Counted from the stretch's first letter, positions 1 through 10,124 are shown. The stretch is DNA of 64,000 nucleotides from Hyunsoonleella aquatilis (GCF_014270105.1 NZ_JACNMF010000005.1:1-64000); one strand, 5' to 3'. The notes: generated by a model from the letters alone, not told the origin. Numbers and translations: made by a program.

Positions 1-1305
1 GGCTTCCTTCTCAGGATCTGATGCCTGTGGTTCTGCTTCCGTTACCCACAACAGTGCAGGGCTAAGCGACCTTTGTGGCGCTACGGGTGCCGAGACCGTA
101 ACCTTTACGCTTACGGACGAGTGCGGCAACTTCATAACCAAGGATGCTACGTTCACCATAGAGGATACGACCAATCCTACCTGGACGGTTGCGCCTTCGG
201 ATTTGACCGTAGAATGCGACGGTACTCCAGATCCTAGCGGTGCATTTGCCAACTGGCTGGCCTCGTTCTCTGGATCGGATACCTGCGGCACGGCTACAGT
301 GACACACAACAGCAACGGACTGAGCGACCTTTGTGGCGCTACAGGTACGGAAACCGTGACATTCACCCTTACGGACGAATGCGGCAATTTCATAACTGCC
401 GATGCGACTTTCACCATTGAAGATACCATCAACCCAACATGGGACAACGCCCCTGCGGATTTGACCGTGGAGTGCGACGGTACCCCCGACCCTAGCGGCG
501 CCTTTGCCAACTGGCTGGCTTCGTTCTCTGGTTCGGATACCTGTGGAACGGCTACCGTAACTACCAACAGCAGCGGATTGAGCGACCTTTGCGGTGCGAC
601 CGGAACCGAAACGGTAACATTCACACTTACGGACGAGTGCGGCAACTTCATTACTGCAGATGCGACATTCACCATAGAGGACACTACAAATCCGGTAATC
701 GACAATACAAATACCGCCAACATCGAGATCGAGTGTGGCGTCGGAAATACCCAGGACCAGCTTAATGCGTGGTTGAACAACAATGCAGGTGCTACCGCTA
801 CCGACAGCTGTAGCTCGGTGACCTGGACCAACGACTACGGTGCCGACGATGCTGTAAAATGTGACAATGGGGCGCTGACAGTGATTTTCACTGCTACCGA
901 TGATTGTGGCAACACATCCACAACATCGGCCACCTATCTTATCAAGGATACCGTAGGGCCAACTATTTCGACCCAGGCAGCGGACCAGACGGTGGAATGC
1001 GACGGTTCGGGCAACTTGACCGACCTGAACACATGGCTGAACAGCAACGGTGGTGCAATAGCCAGCGACGACTGTAGTTCAATTACATGGTCCAACGACT
1101 TTACGTCCGTGTCAGACCTTTGTGGGGCTACCGGTGCAGTAACGGTTACATTTACCGCTACCGATGCCTGTAACAACTCTAACAGCACTACGGCAACGTT
1201 TACAATTGAAGACACCACCAACCCTACTTGGAGCGACGAGCCCCAAGATATGACAGTGGAATGTGACGGTACACCGGACCCAAGTGGCGCTTTTGCAACT
1301 TGGTT
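1..1305 (+). repeat. Five-domain super-repeat, copy A (period 1305 bp)
   Basis: Bases 1-852 match 1306-2157 with only 5 mismatches by my reading; after that the two copies differ more in DNA but remain homologous in protein. One unit is 435 codons and holds five HYR-like domains. The unit may continue upstream of the window. Confidence 0.9.
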
Positions 1306-4300
1306 GGCTTCCTTCTCAGGATCTGATGCCTGTGGTTCTGCTTCCGTTACCCACAACAGTGCAGGGCTAAGCGACCTTTGTGGCGCTACGGGTGCCGAGA
1401 CCGTAACCTTTACGCTTACGGACGAGTGTGGCAACTTCATAACCAAGGATGCTACGTTCACCATAGAGGATACGACCAATCCTACCTGGACGGTTGCGCC
1501 TTCGGATTTGACCGTAGAATGCGACGGTACTCCAGATCCTAGCGGTGCATTTGCCAACTGGCTGGCCTCGTTCTCTGGATCGGATACCTGCGGCACGGCT
1601 ACAGTGACACACAACAGCAACGGACTGAGCGACCTTTGTGGCGCTACAGGTACGGAAACCGTGACATTCACCCTTACGGACGAATGCGGCAATTTCATAA
1701 ATGCCGATGCGACTTTCACTATTGAAGATACCATCAACCCAACATGGGACAACGCCCCTGCGGATTTGACCGTGGAGTGCGACGGTACCCCCGACCCTAG
1801 CGACGCCTTTGCCAACTGGCTGGCTTCGTTCTCTGGTTCGGATACCTGTGGAACGGCTACCGTAACTACCAACAGTAGCGGATTGAGCGACCTTTGCGGT
1901 GCGACCGGAACCGAAACGGTAACATTCACACTTACGGACGAGTGCGGCAACTTCATTACTGCAGATGCGACATTCACCATAGAGGACACTACAAATCCGG
2001 TAATCGACAATACAAATACCGCCAACATCGAGATCGAGTGTGGCGTCGGAAATACCCAGGACCAGCTTAATGCGTGGTTGAACAACAATGCAGGTGCTAC
2101 CGCTACCGACAGCTGTAGCTCGGTGACCTGGACCAACGACTACGGTGCCGACGATGCCGTAAAATGTGACAACGGGGCACTGACCGTAACATTCACCGCT
2201 ATAGATGAATGTGGTAATTCAAGCACTACCTCTGCTACATATTTGATCAAGGATACGGTTGGACCAAATATTTCAACACCGGCTTCCGATAGTACTGTTG
2301 AATGTGATGGTGCTGGAAATATGGCCGACCTAAATAACTGGTTAACCTCAAATGGAGGTGCTGTGGCAAGTGATGATTGTAGTGATGTCACTTGGAGTAA
2401 TGACTTTACCTCCGTGTCCGACCTTTGTGGGGCTACAGGAGCAGTAACCGTTACATTTACAGCTACTGATAATTGTAATAACTCGAATACCACAACAGCT
2501 ACATTCACCATTGAAGATACCACTGCACCGTCTTGGACCGACGAGCCACAAGATTTGACAGTGGAATGTGATAGCACGGCAGATCATCTTGCTACTTTCA
2601 ACACATGGTTAGCTTCATTCTCAGGAATGGATTCTTGTGGATCAGCAACCGTGACGCACAATAGCAGTGGACTGAGCGACCTATGTGGCGCTACCGGTTC
2701 TGAAACCGTAACATTTACCCTAACTGATGAATGTGGTAACTCTATCACTAAAAATGCAACCTTCACCATAGAGGATACGACCAATCCTACCTGGACTGTT
2801 GCTCCATCTGATTTGACCGTGGAGTGTGACGGAACGGCAGACCCAAGCGGTGCCTTTGCGGCATGGTTGACCTCATTCTCAGGTGAAGACACTTGTGGGA
2901 CAGCTAGCGTTACTCACAATAGTTCTGGCTTACAAAATATTTGTGGAACCACGGCGTCTGAAACTGTAACATTTACGCTTACCGACGAATGCGGAAATTC
3001 CATTGAAATGGAAGCCACTTTCGGAATAGTAGACACTACTGCACCAACTTGGACTAATGTCCCGGTGGATATGACAGTAGAATGTGATGGAACAGCTGAT
3101 GCGAGTGGTGCTTTTGCAACATGGTTGACATCCTTCTCAGGAACTGATACATGTGGAAGTGCAACGGTAACAAACGATAGTTCTGGATTGAGTGACCTTT
3201 GCGGAGCTACAGGTACAGAAACGGTAACGTTTACACTCACAGATGAGTGTGGTAACGCGATAACAAGAGATGCTACCTTTACCATTGAGGATACTACTGC
3301 TCCTTCTTTTGAAGGACGTTTACCCGAAAATGTAACAGCAGAATGTGATGCTATTCCAGATCCAGAAAATGTTACTGCAACCGATAATTGCGGCAATGCA
3401 TCAGTAACTGTTGAAGATGTAAATACCGCTGGAGCATGTGAAGGTTCATATACGATTGCTCGTACTTATACAGCAACTGACGAATGTGGATTATCGGTAT
3501 CTTATACCCAAACTATTACGGTTGTAGATACCACCGCGCCAGTACCTTCAACAGCGTTTGACGCGAATCTGACAGTAAGTTGTACCGATATACCGGATGC
3601 ACCAAGTGTGGATTTCACTGATAATTGCTCTACTGACATTACCGTAGTCTTTAATGAGGTTAATGGCTTTGATGACGCAGTATTTGAGGATTACCAGATT
3701 GTAAGAACTTGGACAGTAAGAGATGACTGTGGTAATGAAGCAGCTTATACACAAACTCTTGATGTGATGTTGGATGAAGTGATTACTCAAGTTACAGGTC
3801 CTGACAGATGTCATGATGATGGTATCATAGAATTGGATGATTTCTTAACTTCTGACAACAAAGAAGGTACTTGGGAAATGATTGAAGGAGATACGGATGC
3901 AGAATTGAATGGAAGCCTATTCAATCCTACAACGCTTCAGCCATCATTAGATTTCCGTCCAGGAACTGAGTCCATTCAGTATGTATTCAGATATACTGGA
4001 TTGGATAGCGGCTGTATCAATATCACTGAGTTCAGTATGAAGATTACTCCAGATTGTATCGTCTTGCCATGTGAGGACAACGATGTAGTGGTATCAAAAG
4101 CCTTAACTCCAAATGGGGATGGCATTAACGATTCCTTCGATATTACAGGAATTGAGCTATGTGGCTTTACAGCTGAAGTTAAAATCTTTAACCGTTGGGG
4201 TGCCCTAATCTATGAATCTAGCGATTATAGAATCGGCGAGGAAGATTCTGCCAATGCTACCGGGCGTGATTCTTGGGGAGGGATTGCCCATAAAGCTTCG

Positions 4301-4408
4301 GTTGGAGCATCAGGAACAGTACCAAACGGAACGTACTATTATATTATAACACTGAAAGATAGTGGGTTGCCACCTTACACTGGCCCTCTCTATATAGGAA
4401 CCAAATAA
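2..4408 (+). CDS. Giant HYR-like repeat adhesin with T9SS type B sorting domain (5' end outside window)
   Basis: The frame is open from the first bases, so the start lies upstream. What is visible is a chain of about 14 cysteine-containing beta domains of 80-90 residues, each opening with a TVECDG-like strand and closing with TFTIEDT, which resembles HYR/Ig-like repeats. Two degenerate repeats follow, then a spacer, then a C-terminal module with PNGDGIND, a FNRWG strand and a final GTYYYII...LYIG segment. That module is the gliding-type (type B) C-terminal signal recognised by the type IX secretion system, so the product is very probably a secreted cell-surface adhesin. The downstream SprF-like gene starts 14 bases after the stop, the usual partner arrangement. 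DNA of the first 2.2 kb is nearly duplicated (separate entries) and more GC-rich than the rest. Confidence 0.9.
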   Translation, partial: ASFSGSDACGSASVTHNSAGLSDLCGATGAETVTFTLTDECGNFITKDATFTIEDTTNPTWTVAPSDLTVECDGTPDPSGAFANWLASFSGSDTCGTATVTHNSNGLSDLCGATGTETVTFTLTDECGNFITADATFTIEDTINPTWDNAPADLTVECDGTPDPSGAFANWLASFSGSDTCGTATVTTNSSGLSDLCGATGTETVTFTLTDECGNFITADATFTIEDTTNPVIDNTNTANIEIECGVGNTQDQLNAWLNNNAGATATDSCSSVTWTNDYGADDAVKCDNGALTVIFTATDDCGNTSTTSATYLIKDTVGPTISTQAADQTVECDGSGNLTDLNTWLNSNGGAIASDDCSSITWSNDFTSVSDLCGATGAVTVTFTATDACNNSNSTTATFTIEDTTNPTWSDEPQDMTVECDGTPDPSGAFATWLASFSGSDACGSASVTHNSAGLSDLCGATGAETVTFTLTDECGNFITKDATFTIEDTTNPTWTVAPSDLTVECDGTPDPSGAFANWLASFSGSDTCGTATVTHNSNGLSDLCGATGTETVTFTLTDECGNFINADATFTIEDTINPTWDNAPADLTVECDGTPDPSDAFANWLASFSGSDTCGTATVTTNSSGLSDLCGATGTETVTFTLTDECGNFITADATFTIEDTTNPVIDNTNTANIEIECGVGNTQDQLNAWLNNNAGATATDSCSSVTWTNDYGADDAVKCDNGALTVTFTAIDECGNSSTTSATYLIKDTVGPNISTPASDSTVECDGAGNMADLNNWLTSNGGAVASDDCSDVTWSNDFTSVSDLCGATGAVTVTFTATDNCNNSNTTTATFTIEDTTAPSWTDEPQDLTVECDSTADHLATFNTWLASFSGMDSCGSATVTHNSSGLSDLCGATGSETVTFTLTDECGNSITKNATFTIEDTTNPTWTVAPSDLTVECDGTADPSGAFAAWLTSFSGEDTCGTASVTHNSSGLQNICGTTASETVTFTLTDECGNSIEMEATFGIVDTTAPTWTNVPVDMTVECDGTADASGAFATWLTSFSGTDTCGSATVTNDSSGLSDLCGATGTETVTFTLTDECGNAITRDATFTIEDTTAPSFEGRLPENVTAECDAIPDPENVTATDNCGNASVTVEDVNTAGACEGSYTIARTYTATDECGLSVSYTQTITVVDTTAPVPSTAFDANLTVSCTDIPDAPSVDFTDNCSTDITVVFNEVNGFDDAVFEDYQIVRTWTVRDDCGNEAAYTQTLDVMLDEVITQVTGPDRCHDDGIIELDDFLTSDNKEGTWEMIEGDTDAELNGSLFNPTTLQPSLDFRPGTESIQYVFRYTGLDSGCINITEFSMKITPDCIVLPCEDNDVVVSKALTPNGDGINDSFDITGIELCGFTAEVKIFNRWGALIYESSDYRIGEEDSANATGRDSWGGIAHKASVGASGTVPNGTYYYIITLKDSGLPPYTGPLYIGTK
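1306..2610 (+). repeat. Five-domain super-repeat, copy B
   Basis: Second copy of the 1305-bp in-frame unit. The third and fourth domains (around 2030-2520) keep the same protein design as copy A, but from about 2160 onward the codons drift, showing an older shared ancestry for that part or more recent homogenisation of the first 850 bases. Confidence 0.88.
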
Positions 4409-4422
4409 TAAACTTTTAACCT

Positions 4423-5349
4423 ATGAAACTTATTAAACATTACATAATCGCTTTTGCGTTATTCAGTTGTACGGTTGGGGTTGCACAACAGTTGCCCCAG
4501 TTTACCCAGTACATGTATAACACAATCTCTATTAACCCGGCCTACGCGGGAAGTAGGGAAGCCTTAAGTATTATTGCGTTGCACAGAAGCCAATGGGTCG
4601 GTTTTGATGGTGGTCCTATTACGCAAACCTTATCCATACATACGCCTTTGAGGAATGACAGGATTGGACTAGGTCTTACCTTTATTGAAGACGACTTGGG
4701 TTATGAAAACTTCACTTATCTATATGGAGATTTTTCATATACCATTCCAACAGGGGCAAAAGGAAATTTGGCTTTTGGCTTAAAAGGAGGCTTTACGCAG
4801 TATAGTCTGGACGCAGAATTTTTAAATGACCCTACCATAGTTGCAGATGACTTTTTTAGAGGATACCAAAGAGTTTGGACGCCGAATATTGGTTTAGGAG
4901 TCTATTGGAGTACTGATAGAGTTTATGTTGGAGTTTCTGCTCCTAGGGTACTAAATACTGATAGAAATAAGAACGAGGGGTTTGAAGCCTTGGAACGTAT
5001 AAGTTACTACGCTACAGCGGGTGTAGTTATCGATCTAAGCGAAAAGTTCAAATTAAAACCCTCTACCCTATTAAAGGCAACCAACGGAGCACCCCTTTCT
5101 CTCGATTTAACAACTAGTTTTTTATACGATGAGAAATTTTGGTTAGGTGGATCCTATAGAATTAATCAGGATACGGCGGCCTTGGGACTGTTTTTAGATT
5201 TTCAAATATCTCCTCAGCTTCGCATTGGATACTCCTATGAGCACCCATTTTCTGAAATTAGAAGCTATACCAGTGGTACCCATGAAGCACTGTTAATATA
5301 TGAATTCAAATTTGTTAGTTCTAAACTTAAGTCACCTAGATATTTCTAA
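4423..5349 (+). CDS. PorP/SprF family type IX secretion system membrane protein
   Basis: 308 residues with a signal peptide ending near VAQQ. It opens with the family hallmark QFTQYMYN followed by INPAYAGS and HRSQW, and ends in aromatic beta-strands, as expected of a 14-strand outer-membrane barrel of the PorP/SprF family. In known systems such proteins sit beside adhesins with type B sorting domains and are needed to secrete or anchor them. Here it directly follows such an adhesin (14-base gap) and precedes two OmpA-like genes, so it is probably the dedicated partner of the upstream adhesin. The exact role is inferred from family and context. Confidence 0.9.
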   Translation: MKLIKHYIIAFALFSCTVGVAQQLPQFTQYMYNTISINPAYAGSREALSIIALHRSQWVGFDGGPITQTLSIHTPLRNDRIGLGLTFIEDDLGYENFTYLYGDFSYTIPTGAKGNLAFGLKGGFTQYSLDAEFLNDPTIVADDFFRGYQRVWTPNIGLGVYWSTDRVYVGVSAPRVLNTDRNKNEGFEALERISYYATAGVVIDLSEKFKLKPSTLLKATNGAPLSLDLTTSFLYDEKFWLGGSYRINQDTAALGLFLDFQISPQLRIGYSYEHPFSEIRSYTSGTHEALLIYEFKFVSSKLKSPRYF

Positions 5350-5368
5350 ATAACAGCATTAGATTACT

Positions 5369-7291
5369 ATGAAATTTAAAAACTACATATTAGTTTCTCT
5401 CATATTAGTAATGACTTCAACGGCATTCGCGCAACAAGGAAGGCAAAGACGTGCAGACACCTTGTTCAATAAGTTTTCGTTTGTTAAAGCAGCAGAAGTT
5501 TATAAAGATCTTATTAGAAAAAATTATAATAAGGATTATGCCACCAGAAGATTGGCAGACTGTTATGCCTACATGCGAAATCCTGCAATGGCCTCCCGCT
5601 ATTACAAAAGGGTGGTGAAGCAAAAGAATGTGCCGATTGAGTATTATTACAGCTATGCCCAATCGCTGAGAGGCATCAAGAAATATGATGAATCCAGAGA
5701 ATGGTTACAACGCTTTAAGGATTCCGGTGGTGTATCCAATACTATAGATTTTGAAAGGGACTTAGATTTTATTTCTCACGTATTTAACGCTAAAAAGCAA
5801 TACTTCCTTAAAAGAACACGCCTCAATTCGAAATTTAGTGATTTTGGTGCTCTGGAACATAACGGGAAGATATATTTTACTTCCTCCAGGGACGAAGGAA
5901 TTGCCGTTAAGCGATTGTATGGTTGGAACGAACAACCTTTCTTGGATATCTATGTCACCGAAAAAGGAAGTAAAAGACGGCCAGACCATACTTATAAGCT
6001 AAAAGGCGATGTAAATTCGCTTTACCACGACGGCCCTGTTACCATTAGCAATGATGGCAAAACCATGTATTTCTCAAGAAATAAGGCCAACAGATTTGGC
6101 AAGGAAACCGACAAAAAAGGGGTAAGCAATATGAACATCTACCGTGCCACTTTTAAAGATAGTATTTGGACTGATGTTGAAGATTTATCCATCAACAGTA
6201 AAGATTTTTCAACACAACACCCTGCTTTGAACAATGACAATACGAGACTTTATTTTACGTCAGATATGCCGGGTGGCTTCGGAGGCTCTGATATTTATTA
6301 CGTAGATATCAACCCTGACGGCACATTAGGAGAGCCTGTAAATGTTGGTGAAATTGTCAATACTAAAGATAAGGAAGGCACACCATTTATTAATAATGAA
6401 GGAATTTTATTTTTCTCTTCAGACGGACATTTTGGCCTTGGCCTCTTGGATATTTATGGCACCATTACCGATGACGACGGAAATATTGCTGATATTGTAA
6501 ACCTTGGTGTTCCTGTAAATTCTGAAAAAGACGATTTCAGTTTCTCTATGAATCCTGACGGCCTTACAGGTTATTTTTCGTCTAATAGAAGAGGTGGCCG
6601 AGGAAGTGACGACATCTACGAATTTTACCGCAAACCCTTACTTAACGTGAGAGGCCAAGTGGTGGATGCCATTAATACAAAACCAATCCCTAATGCTAAA
6701 ATCAAGTTATTGGATGCCGATGGAAACCAAATCGCTGATATGATAACGGACAAAGATGGCTTTTACGAAATCAACATTGACAGAAACAAGGACTATAAAA
6801 TTGTCGGAAGTCAGAATAAATATATTGATGATTACCGAGAGTTTACGTCAAAACGTTTATCGAGTATTGAATCTATAATTGTTGCCAATCTAATACTTAA
6901 TCCGAAACAGGAAGTTGTAGTACTTGCGGATTTGAGCTTGAATACCATATATTTTGATTTTGATAGTAATCGCATCAGGGAAGATGCAAAAAAAGAACTG
7001 GATAAAATTGTTGGTCTGATGACAACGGATTACCCCGAAATGGTCATCAGGATAGAGTCCCATACGGATTCCAGAGGATCTCTTTCGTACAATGATCGAT
7101 TATCTATCGACAGAGCGAATGCTACATATGAGTATTTGATTTCAAAAGGCATCGATGCAGACCGTATTACCGAGCATAAAGGTTTTGGAGAAAGACGATT
7201 GACTAATGGTTGTGAGGATGGCGCTAAGTGTGAAGAAGGCGACCACCAATTAAATCGTAGAACACAATTTATTGTTGTAAAAATGGAATAA
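5369..7291 (+). CDS. OmpA family protein with TPR-like, PD40 and carboxypeptidase-regulatory-like domains
   Basis: 640 residues. Signal peptide to about residue 21 (TAFAQ), TPR-like helices to about 135, PD40/WD40-like beta-propeller repeats (YFTSDMPGGFGGSDIYYVD, SDGHFGLGLLDIYG) to about 430, a CarboxypepD_reg-like beta-sandwich (about 435-520), then a C-terminal OmpA domain with IYFDFDSNRIR and ESHTDSRGS that should bind peptidoglycan. This architecture is common beside SprF-like and T9SS type B adhesin genes in Flavobacteriia and resembles the T9SS-linked PorE type of periplasmic anchor. Starts 19 bases after the SprF-like gene, so probably co-transcribed. Confidence 0.9.
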   Translation: MKFKNYILVSLILVMTSTAFAQQGRQRRADTLFNKFSFVKAAEVYKDLIRKNYNKDYATRRLADCYAYMRNPAMASRYYKRVVKQKNVPIEYYYSYAQSLRGIKKYDESREWLQRFKDSGGVSNTIDFERDLDFISHVFNAKKQYFLKRTRLNSKFSDFGALEHNGKIYFTSSRDEGIAVKRLYGWNEQPFLDIYVTEKGSKRRPDHTYKLKGDVNSLYHDGPVTISNDGKTMYFSRNKANRFGKETDKKGVSNMNIYRATFKDSIWTDVEDLSINSKDFSTQHPALNNDNTRLYFTSDMPGGFGGSDIYYVDINPDGTLGEPVNVGEIVNTKDKEGTPFINNEGILFFSSDGHFGLGLLDIYGTITDDDGNIADIVNLGVPVNSEKDDFSFSMNPDGLTGYFSSNRRGGRGSDDIYEFYRKPLLNVRGQVVDAINTKPIPNAKIKLLDADGNQIADMITDKDGFYEINIDRNKDYKIVGSQNKYIDDYREFTSKRLSSIESIIVANLILNPKQEVVVLADLSLNTIYFDFDSNRIREDAKKELDKIVGLMTTDYPEMVIRIESHTDSRGSLSYNDRLSIDRANATYEYLISKGIDADRITEHKGFGERRLTNGCEDGAKCEEGDHQLNRRTQFIVVKME

Positions 7292-7366
7292 GGGCACCAA
7301 TTAAGTTTAGTGTTCGTGTGTATAAATAAACCATACCCTAGCTTATTTAATTAAAACAAGACCCCT

Positions 7367-9349
7367 ATGAAACTAAAACATTACTTACTATTTGGTCTGG
7401 CAATTTCAACCTTCTTTAGCGTTGGCGCACAGGAGGGTAGACAGAAAAGAGCGGACAGTCTGTTTAATAAATTTGCTTTTGTTGATGCCGCCGAAACCTA
7501 TAAAAAATTAGTCAAAAAAGATTATAACAAAGCCTATGCCTTAAGACGCTTAGCAGACTGCTACGCTTATATGAGAAATCCTGACAGCGCAGTAGTATAT
7601 TATAAGCAAGCTGTACAACAGGAAAACGTTCCGATTGAATATTACTATAAGTACGCCCAGTCCTTAAGGGGATTACAGGACTATAAAGAATCTAGAGTTT
7701 GGCTAAAAAAGTTTAAGGATGCCGGGGGTACTATTGAAAAAAACAAGCTTTCCAGAGACCCGGATTTTATCACAGCCGTATTTAACGCTGAGAACAAATA
7801 CATCCTTAAGGAAGTAAATATCAACTCCGCATTTAGCGATTTTGGTGCGTTTGAAAGAAATGGCCAAGTATATTTCTCTTCAAGTGTAAATGAAGGCGCT
7901 TTAATAAAACATAAATATGCGTGGAACGAACAGCCTTTTTTGGATATGTATGTTACCAAAAAAGATGCTGATACCATTATTCATCATAGATCAAAATTGA
8001 GAGGAGATGTCAATTCAAGATTTCATGACGGTCCTGCGATTGTTACCAAAGATGGCAAAACCATGTATTTCTCGAGAAACAACTTTGGTAAATATGGCTT
8101 AAAACAAGATAAGGACGGTATCAGCAATCTTAAAATTTTCCGTGCTTCATTAGTAGATGGGGAATGGACAAATTTAGAGGAATTACCATTTGGTAGCACC
8201 GAATATTCCGTCGGTCACCCTGCTCTAAGCAATGATGAATCCAAGCTTTATTTTGCTTCGGATATGCCCGGTGGTTTTGGCGGTTCTGATATTTATTACG
8301 TTGATATCAATGACGATGGTACTTTCGGGCCCATTCAAAATGCAGGAGAGATCATTAATACGAAAGATAATGAATTATTTCCCTTTATCAATAGCGAAGA
8401 TATTTTGTTCTTCTCTTCCGACGGACACCTTGGCCTCGGACTTTTGGACATTTTCGCAACGGTTTATGATGAAAACAATTTGCTGTCAAGTGTTGTAAAT
8501 CTTGGACTTCCTATAAATTCTAACAAAGACGACTTTTCATTCTTTATGAATGACGACGGCCTAACAGGCTACATGGCTTCCAACAGAGAAGGTGGCATGG
8601 GCGATGATGACATTTACGGCTTTAATAGAATTCCACGCTTAAAATTGGAAGGAACTGTTATGGATTCCATTGGAGGTACGCCTATTGCCAATGCCCTGGT
8701 AAAATTATCCGATGCTGATGATATTCAAATCGTTTATGTTGAAACAGATGAAGACGGTAAATACGAAATTAATATTGACAGAAACACAGATTATATAGTA
8801 AAAGTTAACAAAGAAGGATACCCTGAAAACAGCGTTTCAGTTACAACAAAAGGGTTACCCAGCGATGCGCAATCTGTAACCGTAGACTTCTCTATTAATC
8901 CAATTCCTTCAGCGGACGATGATAGCAATGAAGACGGAGACGCCGGTTCAGACCCTATGGATGACAAAAAAACCAAGGCATTATTGGCCAAATTTAACAC
9001 ACCGATTTACTTTGATTTTGATAGTTCAAGAATCAGAAAAGTTGATGCCGATAGGTTAGCTGAAATCATTGACCTGATGAAAAATGACTTCCCAGAAATG
9101 ACCATCAGAATTGAATCCCATACCGATTCCAGGGGCCCAAGCGAATACAATGAAAGATTATCCGCTAGAAGGGCTTATTCTACGCTACAGTATTTAATTT
9201 CCGAGGGCATTGACCAATCCAGGATTATTGAATATAAAGGCTTTGGAGAACGCCAATTGGTAAACGGTTGTGATGGTACAATTCGATGTACTGAAGCTGA
9301 ACATCAGCTTAACAGACGTACTAATTTCATTGTAATAAAAGTACAATAA
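7367..9349 (+). CDS. OmpA family protein, tandem paralogue of the preceding gene
   Basis: 660 residues with the same domain order as the gene before it: signal peptide (GVGAQ-like cut near residue 21), TPR-like region, PD40 repeats with SDMPGGFGGSDIYYVD, a CarboxypepD_reg-like domain (about 425-515), and an OmpA domain with IYFDFDSSRIRK and ESHTDSRGP. It differs by an acidic linker rich in D/E/S (about 522-545) between the last two domains. A 75-base gap separates the paralogues and a strong terminator lies downstream, so this closes the adhesin operon. Two copies suggest either dosage or separate partners; that is inference. Confidence 0.9.
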   Translation: MKLKHYLLFGLAISTFFSVGAQEGRQKRADSLFNKFAFVDAAETYKKLVKKDYNKAYALRRLADCYAYMRNPDSAVVYYKQAVQQENVPIEYYYKYAQSLRGLQDYKESRVWLKKFKDAGGTIEKNKLSRDPDFITAVFNAENKYILKEVNINSAFSDFGAFERNGQVYFSSSVNEGALIKHKYAWNEQPFLDMYVTKKDADTIIHHRSKLRGDVNSRFHDGPAIVTKDGKTMYFSRNNFGKYGLKQDKDGISNLKIFRASLVDGEWTNLEELPFGSTEYSVGHPALSNDESKLYFASDMPGGFGGSDIYYVDINDDGTFGPIQNAGEIINTKDNELFPFINSEDILFFSSDGHLGLGLLDIFATVYDENNLLSSVVNLGLPINSNKDDFSFFMNDDGLTGYMASNREGGMGDDDIYGFNRIPRLKLEGTVMDSIGGTPIANALVKLSDADDIQIVYVETDEDGKYEINIDRNTDYIVKVNKEGYPENSVSVTTKGLPSDAQSVTVDFSINPIPSADDDSNEDGDAGSDPMDDKKTKALLAKFNTPIYFDFDSSRIRKVDADRLAEIIDLMKNDFPEMTIRIESHTDSRGPSEYNERLSARRAYSTLQYLISEGIDQSRIIEYKGFGERQLVNGCDGTIRCTEAEHQLNRRTNFIVIKVQ

Positions 9350-9375
9350 CCTAAAACTAAATAGCCAACTAAAAC

Positions 9376-9403
9376 AAGGCCTTTCAATTTCTTGAAAGGC
9401 CTT
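9376..9403 (+). terminator. Rho-independent-type terminator of the adhesin operon
   Basis: Perfect 12-bp stem AAGGCCTTTCAA / TTGAAAGGCCTT with a 4-base loop, 27 bases after the OmpA stop. The T-tract is weak. Confidence 0.75.
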
Positions 9404-9599
9404 AATATTTCGAACGCCGAACGAAACCTAAAAAATCCCACCTCCAAACTTGGATTGAATCCAACCATCATATTTGAATGCTATAAGGTGGAACATTTTA
9501 TCTCCGAAGTTTTGATGGACTTAATAATTGTATTATTTTGCTCACACATTAAAGACGTATGCAGCTATTAACTTTATATAATTCCACGGATAAATCAAC

Positions 9600-10124
9600 A
9601 TGAAAAATTTCACCCTCCTAATTTTACTGATCGGAGCATTGTCTTTTGCTCAAAATTGCAGGTACCATATCAATGAAACCGACGATTTTACTAACGAAAA
9701 AATCAAAGAAACTAAAGGGGTCAGTATAACAAAAGCGGACGTTATATCAACAGGTATCGGAACTGGAGCCAGTGCCAGGGCCAAAGCTAGAAAAGTGGAC
9801 AATACTAGGTATCTTGTATTCCAGTTGACTTCTTACGAAATGTTTATTGTTAATGAAGGAGGAATAATTATGCTGAAGTCAACTTCTGGAGAAGTAATCA
9901 AACTAAAATTCGACAAGTCTGTAGTTGCAGACTTTTCATATTCTGGTGACACTACCATATGGACGGCAGTTTGCTCGGCAACATTAGATGACGAAACCTT
10001 TAATAAACTTGAAAATGCTGAAATTGAAAAAGTAAGGTGGTACACCGACGAAGGATACCTTGAAAGAGATGCCAAGAAAAAACAATTTGGGAACATAGCA
10101 GGAATCCTGAAATGCATTAAATAG
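9600..10124 (+). CDS. Hypothetical exported protein
   Basis: 174 residues with a clear signal peptide (MKNFTLLILLIGALSFAQ). The mature part begins with a single Cys (NCRYHINETDDF) and alternates short beta-strands; it has one further pair of Cys (around VCSATL and LKCIK). No motif I recognise. It is a single-gene unit: terminators lie on both sides, and a -10-like ATTATTTTG sits about 60 bases upstream. I cannot assign a function. Confidence 0.75.
   Translation: MKNFTLLILLIGALSFAQNCRYHINETDDFTNEKIKETKGVSITKADVISTGIGTGASARAKARKVDNTRYLVFQLTSYEMFIVNEGGIIMLKSTSGEVIKLKFDKSVVADFSYSGDTTIWTAVCSATLDDETFNKLENAEIEKVRWYTDEGYLERDAKKKQFGNIAGILKCIK

Noticed and set aside
934-2136. A 400-codon open frame on the minus strand inside the adhesin gene
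   Set aside because: It exists only because the repeated codons leave the antisense frame open; it has no start context, no signal and mirrors the repeat units.
1-2610. Direct repeats considered as a CRISPR array
   Set aside because: The period is 1305 bp and the repeats encode protein domains in frame; there are no short repeats with unique spacers.
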